The notes: a model not told the origin generated them from the sequence alone. A stretch of 13,625 bases of DNA from Lentimicrobium sp. (GCA_022758945.1 JAEMQE010000036.1:8412-22036); one strand, 5' to 3'. Positions 1 through 6,910 are shown, counted from the stretch's first letter. Made by a program: numbers and translations.

Positions 1-501
1 AATGGTTTCAGCGCAAAGTGGAGCGTAAAAACTGTGCACCAAATACATATATTCGTTTTCGGCAATTCCTTTGAACAAATCTGATTTTAGATTGTAAATA
101 TTGTTCCATCCCATTTGTGGTACTTTTACTTTGGTTGAAAATTTCACAACATCTACATCAAAAATTCCCAAGCCTTTAGTATTACCTTCTTCTGAATAAT
201 TGCACATCAATTGCATTCCCAAACAAATTCCGAAAACAGGTTGTTTCAACGTTGGAATCAGAACATCCAAACCACTTTCTTTGAGCATTTTCATTGCATA
301 ACTCGCTTCTCCAACTCCGGGGAAAATCACTTTGTCCGCTGCTTTAATCTCGTCAGGATTGTTACTCAAAACCGCTTTGTATCCCAATCTTTCGATGGCA
401 AACATAATGCTTTGAATGTTTCCTGCTCCGTAATTTATGATGACAAGCCCCCCAGCCCCCGAAGGGGGAGTTGAAGTAGATTGTGTATCTGTTTTACTCA
501 T
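1..501 (-). CDS. hisH: Imidazole glycerol phosphate synthase glutamine amidotransferase subunit HisH, 3' end beyond the window
   Basis: HisH hydrolyses glutamine and passes ammonia to HisF, which makes imidazole glycerol phosphate and AICAR in histidine synthesis. The first 167 residues are visible. A class I glutaminase fold is clear: VIINYGAGNI at 20-29, FPGVGE at 60-65 (oxyanion region), the nucleophile elbow GICLGMQ with catalytic Cys93, then PQMGWN at 128-133 and VHSFYAP at 155-161. The catalytic His/Glu pair expected near residues 190-200 lies off the window. The only in-frame ATG before the conserved start of the domain is at 501, so the protein carries about 18 extra N-terminal residues (MSKTDTQ... 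to PPSGAGGL) compared with usual HisH, which begins at the IINYG strand. Part of this extension is encoded by a GC-rich repeat (446-472) that also occurs inverted just upstream. The gene follows hisB after 39 bp in the his operon. Confidence 0.93.
   Translation of the reverse strand, partial: MSKTDTQSTSTPPSGAGGLVIINYGAGNIQSIMFAIERLGYKAVLSNNPDEIKAADKVIFPGVGEASYAMKMLKESGLDVLIPTLKQPVFGICLGMQLMCNYSEEGNTKGLGIFDVDVVKFSTKVKVPQMGWNNIYNLKSDLFKGIAENEYMYLVHSFYAPLCAETI
446..472 (-). repeat. GC-rich 27-bp repeat, copy A, inside the hisH coding sequence
   Basis: This C/G-run element has the core CCCCCTTCGGGGG on the minus strand. It is 24/27 identical to the reverse complement of copy B at 516-542. In the hisH frame it reads as a Pro/Ser/Gly/Ala-rich stretch (TPPSGAGG) joined directly to the first beta strand of HisH. 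From memory, similar elements are common between genes in Flavobacterium; a copy inside an essential-pathway coding region is unusual. Confidence 0.75.
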
Positions 502-515
502 ACTATGTCTTTGTT

Positions 516-542
516 AATTCCCCCTTCGGGGGTTAGGGGGCT
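516..542 (+). repeat. GC-rich 27-bp repeat, copy B, in the hisB-hisH gap
   Basis: The core CCCCCTTCGGGGG is followed by TTAGGGGGCT, and the last bases overlap the hisB stop codon (541-543). The element is inverted relative to copy A. In the his mRNA the two copies can pair over 27 positions (24 Watson-Crick pairs, one G-U, two A-C mismatches) and enclose a 43-nt loop that contains the hisH start codon. Each copy can also form its own short C5/G5 hairpin. HisB itself ends normally (PSTKGML), so the element did not damage it. Confidence 0.75.
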
Positions 543-1677
543 ACAACATCCCTTTAGTTGATGGCAAAATCATTTTTTCTGTATCGCGTTTCACGGCTAC
601 TTTTATCGCTTTGGCGAAAGCCTTGAAAATAGCTTCGATTTTGTGGTGTTCGTTCGTTCCTTCTGCTTTGATGTTAATGTTGGCTTTGGCTCCGTCCGAA
701 AAGGATTTAAAGAAATGATAGAACATTTCAGTTGGCATTTTGCCCACCATTTCGCGTTTGAATTCGGTTTCCCAAACCAACCAGTTTCTACCTCCAAAAT
801 CAATAGCTACTTGTGACAAGCAATCGTCCATTGGCAAACAAAAACCATATCTTTCTATCCCTAATTTGTTTCCCAATGCTTTGGCAAAAACTTCTCCCAA
901 GGCAATTGCCGTGTCTTCAATTGTGTGGTGTTCATCTACTTCTAAATCGCCTTTTACGATAACTTCCAAGTCCATTTGTCCGTGACGCGCGATTTGGTCC
1001 AGCATATGGTCGAAAAAAGCAAGACCGGTTTCGATTTTACTTTTCCCGGTTCCGTCCAAATTTAGATTGATGTAAATATCGGTTTCATTCGTTTTTCTAG
1101 TGATAGAAGCTGAACGTTCCTCTAATTTCAAAAACTCGTAAATGGTTTTCCATTCCGTAGTTTGTAAAACAATAACGGCATCCAATTCGTGTCTTTTTGA
1201 AGAGATTTCATCACTTCCCAACTCTTCATCTGTGCTAATAAAAATGGCTTTTGAACCCAAGTTTTTGGCCAATTCCACGTCGGTTATTCTGTCTCCAATG
1301 ACAAATGAATTTTCTAAATCATATTCTGGATTATTAATATATTTAGTCAACATTCCTGTTGCTGGCTTGCGAGTTGGCAGATTTTCGTGAGGAAAAGATT
1401 TATCGATACAAACTTCACTGAAAACAACTCCTTCATTTTCGAAAGCTTTCATTACCAAATTATGAACGGGCCAAAAATTGGCTTCTGGATGTGAATCCGT
1501 TCCCAAACCATCCTGATTGGTCACCATCACCAATTCGAAATCCAATTCGGCAGCAATTTTTCCTAGATATTGAAAGGCTTTTGGATAGAATTCCAATTTT
1601 TCGAAACTGTCCAATTGATAGTCGTTTGGTTCTAAAACCATTGTTCCGTCGCGATCTATAAAAAGTATTTTTTTCAT
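541..1677 (-). CDS. hisB: Bifunctional histidinol-phosphatase / imidazoleglycerol-phosphate dehydratase HisB
   Basis: This fused enzyme catalyses two non-consecutive steps of histidine synthesis: dehydration of imidazole glycerol phosphate (C-terminal domain) and dephosphorylation of histidinol phosphate (N-terminal domain). Residues 1-170 form a HAD phosphatase with the DxDGT-type motif (D8, D10), VTNQDG (52-57), RKP (103-105) and GDRITD (128-133). Residues 190-378 form the IGPD domain with the two metal-binding histidine motifs DEHHTIED (248-255) and EHHKIEAIFKAF (343-354). Its 378 residues are close to the enterobacterial fusion. In the loop that carries a Cys/His zinc site in E. coli HisB only C90 and H97 remain; the later two Cys are replaced by residues of ENLPT. 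From memory, this is common in Bacteroidota. The ATG at 1677 gives a complete N-terminus. The gene lies between hisC and hisH. Confidence 0.96.
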   Translation of the reverse strand: MKKILFIDRDGTMVLEPNDYQLDSFEKLEFYPKAFQYLGKIAAELDFELVMVTNQDGLGTDSHPEANFWPVHNLVMKAFENEGVVFSEVCIDKSFPHENLPTRKPATGMLTKYINNPEYDLENSFVIGDRITDVELAKNLGSKAIFISTDEELGSDEISSKRHELDAVIVLQTTEWKTIYEFLKLEERSASITRKTNETDIYINLNLDGTGKSKIETGLAFFDHMLDQIARHGQMDLEVIVKGDLEVDEHHTIEDTAIALGEVFAKALGNKLGIERYGFCLPMDDCLSQVAIDFGGRNWLVWETEFKREMVGKMPTEMFYHFFKSFSDGAKANINIKAEGTNEHHKIEAIFKAFAKAIKVAVKRDTEKMILPSTKGML

Positions 1678-1691
1678 AATTATATTCTTTT

Positions 1692-1752
1692 GCCACAGAT
1701 TAAAAAGATTTGAAAGATTTTTAATATCCGTTTAATCTCTGAAATCTGTGGC
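1692..1752. repeat. Dyad-symmetric intergenic element between hisC and hisB
   Basis: The gap between hisC and hisB (1678-1758) is almost filled by an imperfect palindrome. GCCACAGATT (1692-1701) is perfectly complementary to AATCTGTGGC (1743-1752), and a nested pair, AGATTAAA (1697-1704) with TTTAATCT (1731-1738), offers an alternative inner stem. The loop region is a degenerate run of GATT/AATC words. Neither arm is followed by a long T tract, so it does not look like a strong terminator. It resembles dispersed CCACAGATT-type intergenic repeats that I recall from Flavobacterium. It may stabilise or process the his mRNA; that is inference. Confidence 0.6.
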
Positions 1753-1758
1753 CAATTT

Positions 1759-2811
1759 TTAGTTCAATTCTTTTAGTGCCTTCATTAAAATGGTATTTTC
1801 ACTTTCTGTTCCAATAGTCAAACGCAAGGTGTTTTCACATAAAGGTTGCGTAGTTCTGTTGCGAATTACAATTCCTTTAGATATCAATTCGTTGTATCTT
1901 TTATTAGCATCATCCACTTTTATCAAGATGAAATTGGCCTCTGTTGGATATATTTTTTCAACAAATTTCACGTCAACCAATACTTTAAGTAATTCCTCTC
2001 TTTGCTCAATTATAGATACTATTTCAGATTTAATCTTTTCTGGATTGCTCAATCTTTCCAAAGCTCTCAATTGTGTCAATTCATTCACGTTATAAGGTGG
2101 TTTTATTTTGTTTAAAACCGAAATTACTTCGGACGAAGCATAACAAATTCCCAATCGGATTCCTGCCAAACCATACGCTTTTGAAAGGGTTTGAGTGATG
2201 ACCAAATTGTGATATTCGTCTAATTCATTCATCCAACTTTGTTTTTTGGAAAAATCAATATAGGCTTCATCAATCACAATCAAACCTTTAAAATTCTGAA
2301 GTAATTTTACCACGCTTTCATCTGAAAATGAGTTGGCTGTTGGATTATTCGGAGAACATAAAAAGATGATTTTGGTAGTTGAATCAACAGCTTCTAAAAT
2401 CTTTTCTACTTGAGGCTGAAAATCTTCCGAAAGCAACACTTCTCTGTTTTCAACGGCGTTGATATTTGCCAAAACGCCATACATTCCATAAGTTGGAGGC
2501 AAAGTGATTACATTATCAACTTTTGGTTCGCAAAAAGCTCTGAAAATTAAATCCAATACTTCGTCACTTCCGTTTCCAAGTAAAATTTGATTGGTTTGCA
2601 ACTTTTTTTGTTTGGCTAAAACCTTTTTCACATTGCTTTGTTGCGGATCCGGATACCTATTCACGCCATTTTGAAACGGATTTTCATTGGCATCCAAAAA
2701 AATCATATCAGCAGTATCGAAATCTTCAAATTCGTCGCGTGCCGAAGAATATGGCTTCATCAGCTTTAAATTTTCTCGAACGAGATTATTTATATCGAAA
2801 TTATTTTCCAT
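1759..2811 (-). CDS. hisC: Histidinol-phosphate aminotransferase HisC
   Basis: HisC is a PLP-dependent class I/II aminotransferase that converts imidazole acetol phosphate and glutamate to histidinol phosphate. Visible landmarks are ANENPF at 41-46, the cofactor-binding LGNGSDE at 78-84, CSPNNPT at 152-158, IDEAYIDF at 180-187, and TLSKAYGLAGIRLG at 208-221 with the Schiff-base lysine K211. RLTIGT near the C-terminus (330-335) carries the substrate-phosphate arginine. The length of 350 residues is normal. The ATG at 2811 is preferred over a TTG two codons earlier; it gives an 11-bp overlap with the end of hisD, which suggests translational coupling. Confidence 0.96.
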   Translation of the reverse strand: MENNFDINNLVRENLKLMKPYSSARDEFEDFDTADMIFLDANENPFQNGVNRYPDPQQSNVKKVLAKQKKLQTNQILLGNGSDEVLDLIFRAFCEPKVDNVITLPPTYGMYGVLANINAVENREVLLSEDFQPQVEKILEAVDSTTKIIFLCSPNNPTANSFSDESVVKLLQNFKGLIVIDEAYIDFSKKQSWMNELDEYHNLVITQTLSKAYGLAGIRLGICYASSEVISVLNKIKPPYNVNELTQLRALERLSNPEKIKSEIVSIIEQREELLKVLVDVKFVEKIYPTEANFILIKVDDANKRYNELISKGIVIRNRTTQPLCENTLRLTIGTESENTILMKALKELN

Positions 2812-4093
2812 CTTCAATCGCTTTTAATCGTAAGGTAACAGCATTTTTGTGTGCCTGCAATCCTTCGGCTTCAGCCATAATTTCAATGGCTTTTCCAATA
2901 TTTTGAATTCCTTTTGCAGAAATTTTCTGGAAAGTCATAGATTTGGTAAAGCTATCTAAATTCACACCACTATAATTCTTGGCATAACCATTAGTTGGCA
3001 AAGTATGATTGGTTCCAGAAGCGTAATCTCCCGCACTTTCCGGTGTATAATTTCCAATGAAAACCGATCCTGCATTTCCTATATTATCTACAAAATAATC
3101 ATCGTTTTTGCTACAAATTATGAAGTGTTCAGGTCCGTATTCGTTGATTAATTCCAAAGCAATAGTGTCATTTTCGACATAAATTAATTTGGAATTGTCA
3201 ATCGCTTTTTCGGCAATCGCTTTTCTTGGTAACACTTCCAATTGAGATTGAACTTCTTTTTCGACTTCATCAATTAATTCTTTCGAAGTAGAAACCAAAA
3301 TCACTTGACTATCCGTTCCGTGTTCCGCTTGCGACAATAAATCGGAAGCTATGAAAGCAGGAACGGCAGTGTCGTCAGCCACAATCAATAATTCAGAAGG
3401 TCCGGCAGGCATATCGATTGCCACGCCAAATTGGGTTGCCAATTGTTTAGCCACAGTCACAAACTGATTTCCGGGTCCAAAAATTTTGTACACTTTTGGA
3501 ATTGATTTTGTACCAAATGTCATCGCTGCAATCGCCTGGATTCCTCCTACTTTCAAAATTTTAGTAACACCGCACAAATTAGCAGCGTACAAAATAGCTG
3601 GATTGATGTTTCCTTTTTTATCAGGTGGCGAACACAAAACAATTTCGTTGCATCCTGCGATATTGGCGGGAACGGCAAGCATTAAAACTGTCGAAAACAA
3701 AGGCGCGGTTCCTCCGGGAATATACAATCCAATCTTTTGAATTGGTCTTTTTTCCTGCCAACAATTCACGCCTTCTATAGTTTCCACTTCAATTTTAGTG
3801 GTTTTTTGAGCCGAATGGAATTTTTCGATATTCGATTTTGCCAGTTGAATGGCATTTTTCAATTCATCAGGAATTGTTGCAATGGCTTGCTCAATTTCGT
3901 ATTCAGCAACTTCAATATTTTCGAATTTAGCACCATCAAACAATGAAGTGTATTTTGCAACCGCAACATCCCCTTTCTTTTGAACTTCCTTGAAAATTTC
4001 TTTCACAGTAAATTCAATGTCGTCAATGGTTTTTGTAGGTCTTTTTAAAATAGTAGACCAAGTTTCAGGTTTTGGATTGAATATTTTGTTCAT
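2801..4093 (-). CDS. hisD: Histidinol dehydrogenase HisD
   Basis: HisD carries out the last two steps of histidine synthesis, oxidising histidinol to histidine with two NAD+. By alignment to the E. coli numbering I remember (offset 4), the zinc ligands are present as Q255, H258 (QAEHG), D356 and H415, and the catalytic residues as E322, H323 (GPEHF) and H363. The family signature region around KVYKIFGPGNQFVTVAKQ and IDMPAGPSE is intact. The length of 430 residues matches the family. The ATG at 4093 is chosen over an upstream TTG at 4132 that would add 13 residues with no family counterpart and overlap hisG; with 4093 the gap to hisG is 11 bp. Confidence 0.96.
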   Translation of the reverse strand: MNKIFNPKPETWSTILKRPTKTIDDIEFTVKEIFKEVQKKGDVAVAKYTSLFDGAKFENIEVAEYEIEQAIATIPDELKNAIQLAKSNIEKFHSAQKTTKIEVETIEGVNCWQEKRPIQKIGLYIPGGTAPLFSTVLMLAVPANIAGCNEIVLCSPPDKKGNINPAILYAANLCGVTKILKVGGIQAIAAMTFGTKSIPKVYKIFGPGNQFVTVAKQLATQFGVAIDMPAGPSELLIVADDTAVPAFIASDLLSQAEHGTDSQVILVSTSKELIDEVEKEVQSQLEVLPRKAIAEKAIDNSKLIYVENDTIALELINEYGPEHFIICSKNDDYFVDNIGNAGSVFIGNYTPESAGDYASGTNHTLPTNGYAKNYSGVNLDSFTKSMTFQKISAKGIQNIGKAIEIMAEAEGLQAHKNAVTLRLKAIEDGK

Positions 4094-4104
4094 TTTAATA
4101 ATTT

Positions 4105-4962
4105 TTAAAGCACCATTTTCTCGATTGGACAAATTAAAATTCCTTCAGCTCCAGCTTCTTTCAATTGGTCGATGACATCCCAAAAACTGTCTTTGTCGAT
4201 TACAGAGTGAACACTACTCCAGCCTTCTTCTGCCAAAGGCATTACGGTAAGGCTTTTTAAAACTGGTAAAATTTTACCAATGGCTTCAATTTTGTCGTTA
4301 GGAACGTTCATCAAAATGTATTTTGATTTTCTGGCTCTCAAAACGGATTCAATTCGGAATTGAAGGGTGTCGATGATGGATTGCACTTCGGGAGTCACTT
4401 TTGGAGAAACAGCCAAAACAGCTTCACTTTTGAAAATAACTTCTACTTCTTTCAGATTATTTTTGAATAATGTACTTCCGCTGGAAACGATGTCCACGAT
4501 GGCATCGGCAAGACCAATATTTGGTGCAATTTCAACCGAACCAGAAATTTGGTGAATGTCAACGGTCATTCCAAAAGAACCAAAATATTCGATAACGGTG
4601 TTTGGATAAGAAGTCGCGATGCGCATTCCTTCTAAATCTTTGATGGAATTGTATTCGAAAGTTTTTGGAACAGCTACAGAAACTTTACATTTAGAAAAGC
4701 CCAATTTTTGGATTACTTTGATGTTTTTTCCTTTTTCGACTAAAAGATTATCGCCAACAATGGCAATATCTACCACTCCATCAATTAAATATTGAGGAAT
4801 ATCTGAATTTCTAAGGTATAAAACTTCTAAAGGAAAATTAGAAGCCGAAGCTTTGAGTTGGTCATTTCCATTATCGATAGAAATGCCACAATCTTTTAGA
4901 ATTTGGATACTTTCTTCGTTTAAGCGTCCTGATTTTTGAATTGCAATTTTTAAAGTACTCAT
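4105..4962 (-). CDS. hisG: ATP phosphoribosyltransferase HisG, long form
   Basis: HisG condenses ATP with PRPP in the first, committed step of histidine synthesis and is usually feedback-inhibited by histidine. The 285 residues include the bilobed catalytic part (about 1-210), with a Gly-rich N-terminus (AIQKSGRL, 7-14) and the PRPP-binding signature (EIAPNIGLADAIVDIVSSG then STL, 144-165). A C-terminal ACT-like regulatory domain spans about 213-285 (YILMNVPNDKIEAI..., PLAEEGW, ending in CPIEKMVL). This is the hexameric long form that senses histidine itself, so no HisZ partner is expected. It is the first structural gene of the operon, placed directly behind the leader and attenuator. The ATG at 4962 is preceded by an A-rich tract instead of a Shine-Dalgarno sequence. 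Confidence 0.96.
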   Translation of the reverse strand: MSTLKIAIQKSGRLNEESIQILKDCGISIDNGNDQLKASASNFPLEVLYLRNSDIPQYLIDGVVDIAIVGDNLLVEKGKNIKVIQKLGFSKCKVSVAVPKTFEYNSIKDLEGMRIATSYPNTVIEYFGSFGMTVDIHQISGSVEIAPNIGLADAIVDIVSSGSTLFKNNLKEVEVIFKSEAVLAVSPKVTPEVQSIIDTLQFRIESVLRARKSKYILMNVPNDKIEAIGKILPVLKSLTVMPLAEEGWSSVHSVIDKDSFWDVIDQLKEAGAEGILICPIEKMVL

Positions 4963-4992
4963 TTTGTTGTTTTTTTAAATTTTGAATATTTT

Positions 4993-5042
4993 GTTTGAGT
5001 ACAAAGGATATATAATAAAAAACCCGTTTGATGTACTCAAAC
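4993..5042 (-). promoter_or_regulatory. Alternative RNA hairpin spanning the his attenuator terminator
   Basis: On the minus-strand transcript, GTTTGAGTACA (5042 to 5032) is perfectly complementary over 11 bases to TGTACTCAAAC (5003 to 4993). The first segment contains the 3' part of the terminator's left arm plus its loop, so this hairpin and the terminator cannot form together. Because the second arm is transcribed after the terminator, it could act only on RNA that has already been read through, for example by shaping the hisG leader. The pairing is seen; the role is inferred. Confidence 0.5.
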
Positions 5043-5050
5043 GGGTTTTT
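5018..5050 (-). terminator. his operon attenuator, intrinsic terminator hairpin
   Basis: The minus-strand RNA forms a 14-bp perfect stem, AAAAACCCGTTTGA with TCAAACGGGTTTTT, closed by a GTACA loop and followed by TATTATATA after the T run. It sits between the His-rich leader peptide and hisG, the position of a transcription attenuator. The left arm overlaps the segment that can pair with the leader-peptide coding RNA. Confidence 0.88.
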
Positions 5051-5091
5051 AAATATGATTTTACATACATATCATTAACACATCGCTTGAG
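5036..5091 (-). promoter_or_regulatory. Predicted antiterminator pairing of the his leader
   Basis: CTCAAGCG in the leader RNA (5091 to 5084, covering parts of leader codons 15-17) can pair with CGTTTGAG (5043 to 5036) in the left arm of the terminator: eight pairs, one of them G-U. A ribosome stalled on His codons 7-10 would leave 5084-5091 free and the antiterminator would form. A ribosome that reaches the stop codon at 5075-5077 would cover it, letting the terminator form. The geometry fits amino-acid-starvation control. Eight pairs is modest, and folding energies were not computed. Confidence 0.6.
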
Positions 5092-5134
5092 AGCAATAAT
5101 GAAAATGATGGTGATGTAGTTGAATTGATAACAT
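5075..5134 (-). CDS. hisL: his operon leader peptide (HisL-like), 19 residues
   Basis: The short frame reads MLSIQLHHHHFHYCSQAMC and ends with TAA. Codons 7-10 and 12 are histidine (CAT CAC CAT CAT TTT CAT), a density not expected by chance. It starts about 28 nt after a predicted transcription start and ends 24 nt before the terminator stem. As in enterobacterial hisL, the peptide itself probably has no function; its translation speed reports the supply of charged tRNA-His. There is no clear Shine-Dalgarno sequence; an A/T-rich tract precedes the ATG, as elsewhere in this genome. The sequence is unrelated to E. coli HisL apart from the His run. Confidence 0.85.
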   Translation of the reverse strand: MLSIQLHHHHFHYCSQAMC

Positions 5135-5167
5135 AATTTTTAATTTGATAATCCTTTTATTCGATTG

Positions 5168-5175
5168 CAAATATA
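5168..5175 (-). promoter_or_regulatory. his operon promoter, -7 element
   Basis: TATATTTG on the minus strand matches the Bacteroidota -7 consensus TAnnTTTG exactly and places transcription start near 5162, about 28 nt before the leader-peptide ATG. No convincing -33 TTG/TTTG is visible at the usual distance, so the promoter may be weak or depend on another factor. It lies only 68 bp after the end of pckA. Confidence 0.6.
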
Positions 5176-5242
5176 CGAGATTATTTAATTATAACGTACT
5201 TTATTATATAACTTAATGCAATCTTTTTGTTAAAAATTATGC

Positions 5243-6862
5243 TTATGCGATTTCTTTTACGAGACTTGGTCCAGCGCTTACCAATCTTTTTCCTTCTTCG
5301 GTATTTGTGTATTGCTCGAAGTTTTTGATGTAACGAGATGACAAATCAACAGCTTTACGAGCCCATTCTTCTTTATCAGTATAAGTATCTCTTGGATCAA
5401 GAATTCCATCACTCACATTTGTTAAAAACAATGGTATGGTTAAATTCAAATAAGGAACTGTTCTGGTTTCGGCTTTGTCAATTTCACCACTAATGATAGA
5501 ATCAATGATTGCTCTGGTGTTTTTAAGAGAAATTCTTTTTCCTGTTCCATTCCATCCAGTGTTTACTAAATAAGCTTTTGCTCCGTGTTCTTTCATTTTT
5601 CCAATTAATGTTTTAGAATACATTGTTGGGTGTAAAGTCAAGAAAGCTTCTCCAAATGCTGGAGAAAATGATGGTTCCGGTTCTGTGATTCCTCTTTCTG
5701 TTCCTGCTAATTTAGAAGTATAGCCACAAAGGAAATGGTATTGTGCCTGATCTTCATCCAAGATTGAAACTGGAGGCAACACGCCAAAAGCATCAGCAGA
5801 AAGATAGATTATTTTACTGGCGTGACCCGCTTTAGAAGGCAAAACAATTTTATTGATATTGTATATTGGGTAAGAAACTCTTGAATTTTCAGTAATAGAA
5901 TGGTCAAAATAATTAATTTCTCCATATTCATCAACAATCACGTTTTCTAATAACGCATCTCTTTTGATTGCTCTCCAAATATCTGGTTCGTTAGCTTCGC
6001 TTAAGTCAATTACTTTTGCATAACAGCCACCTTCAAAATTAAATACTCCATTATCGTCCCAGCCGTGTTCGTCATCACCTATCAAATATCTTTTTGGGTC
6101 AGCAGACAAAGTTGTTTTTCCTGTTCCAGAAAGACCAAAGAAAACGGCAACATCACCATCTTCACCTACATTTGCAGAACAGTGCATAGAAGCCATTCCT
6201 TTTAGAGGTAAGTAATAATTCATCATAGAGAACATTCCTTTTTTCATTTCGCCACCATACCAAGTTCCGCCAATGATTTGGACTCTTTCAGTAAGATTAA
6301 ATAAAACAAAGTTTTCAGAATTTAATCCGTGTGCTGCCCAATTTGGATTAGTTGCTTTAGAACCGTTCATTACCACGAAATCTGGTTCACCAAAATTTTG
6401 CAATTCATAAATTGAAGGTCTGATAAACATATTGGTAACAAAGTGTGCTTGCCAAGCCACTTCCATTACGAAACGAACTTTTAATCTTGTGTCTTGGTTT
6501 GTTCCGCAAAAAGCATCAACAACATATAATTTTGGAGAAGTAGAAAGTTGGTTTAAGACAACCTCTTTTAAATCATTCCAAACTTCAATAGTTGTTGGAA
6601 AATTTACTTTATCATCCCAATAAATGGTGTCTTTTGTAATATCATCTTTAACAATATATCTGTCTTTAGGAGAACGACCTGTGAAAATCCCTGTTTTTAC
6701 TGCAACTGCACCTGTATCAGTCAACGCTCCTTTTTCATATCCTTTTCTTTTGTGAGAAACTTCGGCTTGATATAATTCCTCATAAGAAGGATTGTAAGAT
6801 ACTTCGTGATAACCTGTAATTCCCAAATCGTGTAATTCCTGAATAATTTTAATGTTTTTCAT
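5243..6862 (-). CDS. pckA: Phosphoenolpyruvate carboxykinase (ATP)
   Basis: PckA interconverts oxaloacetate + ATP and PEP + CO2 + ADP, the entry step of gluconeogenesis, in the cytoplasm. The 539 residues match the ATP-dependent family. Substrate-binding RSPKDR is at 63-68, WYGGEMKKGM at 201-210 carries K207 and K208, H227 lies in SMHCSAN, the P-loop GLSGTGKT is at 243-250, and LIGDDEHGW at 260-268 provides the metal ligand D264. R328 (NSRVSYP) corresponds to the substrate arginine. These positions agree with the E. coli active-site residues at an offset of five (two for the first arginine). The gene is transcribed toward the his operon but has its own promoter-like region upstream. No clear terminator is seen between its stop and the his promoter. 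Confidence 0.97.
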   Translation of the reverse strand: MKNIKIIQELHDLGITGYHEVSYNPSYEELYQAEVSHKRKGYEKGALTDTGAVAVKTGIFTGRSPKDRYIVKDDITKDTIYWDDKVNFPTTIEVWNDLKEVVLNQLSTSPKLYVVDAFCGTNQDTRLKVRFVMEVAWQAHFVTNMFIRPSIYELQNFGEPDFVVMNGSKATNPNWAAHGLNSENFVLFNLTERVQIIGGTWYGGEMKKGMFSMMNYYLPLKGMASMHCSANVGEDGDVAVFFGLSGTGKTTLSADPKRYLIGDDEHGWDDNGVFNFEGGCYAKVIDLSEANEPDIWRAIKRDALLENVIVDEYGEINYFDHSITENSRVSYPIYNINKIVLPSKAGHASKIIYLSADAFGVLPPVSILDEDQAQYHFLCGYTSKLAGTERGITEPEPSFSPAFGEAFLTLHPTMYSKTLIGKMKEHGAKAYLVNTGWNGTGKRISLKNTRAIIDSIISGEIDKAETRTVPYLNLTIPLFLTNVSDGILDPRDTYTDKEEWARKAVDLSSRYIKNFEQYTNTEEGKRLVSAGPSLVKEIA

Positions 6863-6902
6863 AATACAATTTTTATATATATTCTCTCTTTTTAATTCAT
6901 TT

Positions 6903-6910
6903 CAAAATTA
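6903..6910 (-). promoter_or_regulatory. Predicted pckA promoter, -7 element
   Basis: TAATTTTG on the minus strand fits TAnnTTTG and places transcription start near 6897, giving a 5' leader of about 35 nt before the pckA ATG at 6862. No good -33 TTG is seen; instead a dyad-symmetric site lies at about -41.5, as expected for an activator-dependent promoter. Confidence 0.45.

Noticed and set aside
211..474. An 87-residue open frame on the plus strand antisense to hisH
   Set aside because: The minus-strand frame is a clear HisH with catalytic motifs; the antisense frame has low-complexity composition and no recognisable domain.
516..542. Copy B of the GC-rich repeat as an intrinsic terminator after hisB
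   Set aside because: The short C5/G5 hairpin has no T run behind it on the minus strand, and hisH follows as part of the same pathway.
1790..2095. A 101-residue open frame antisense to hisC
   Set aside because: It mirrors conserved HisC codons and resembles no family; long antisense frames are frequent opposite conserved AT-rich genes.
4094..4132. A longer HisD with an upstream TTG start overlapping hisG
   Set aside because: The extra 13 residues have no counterpart in the family, while the ATG at 4093 gives the normal length.
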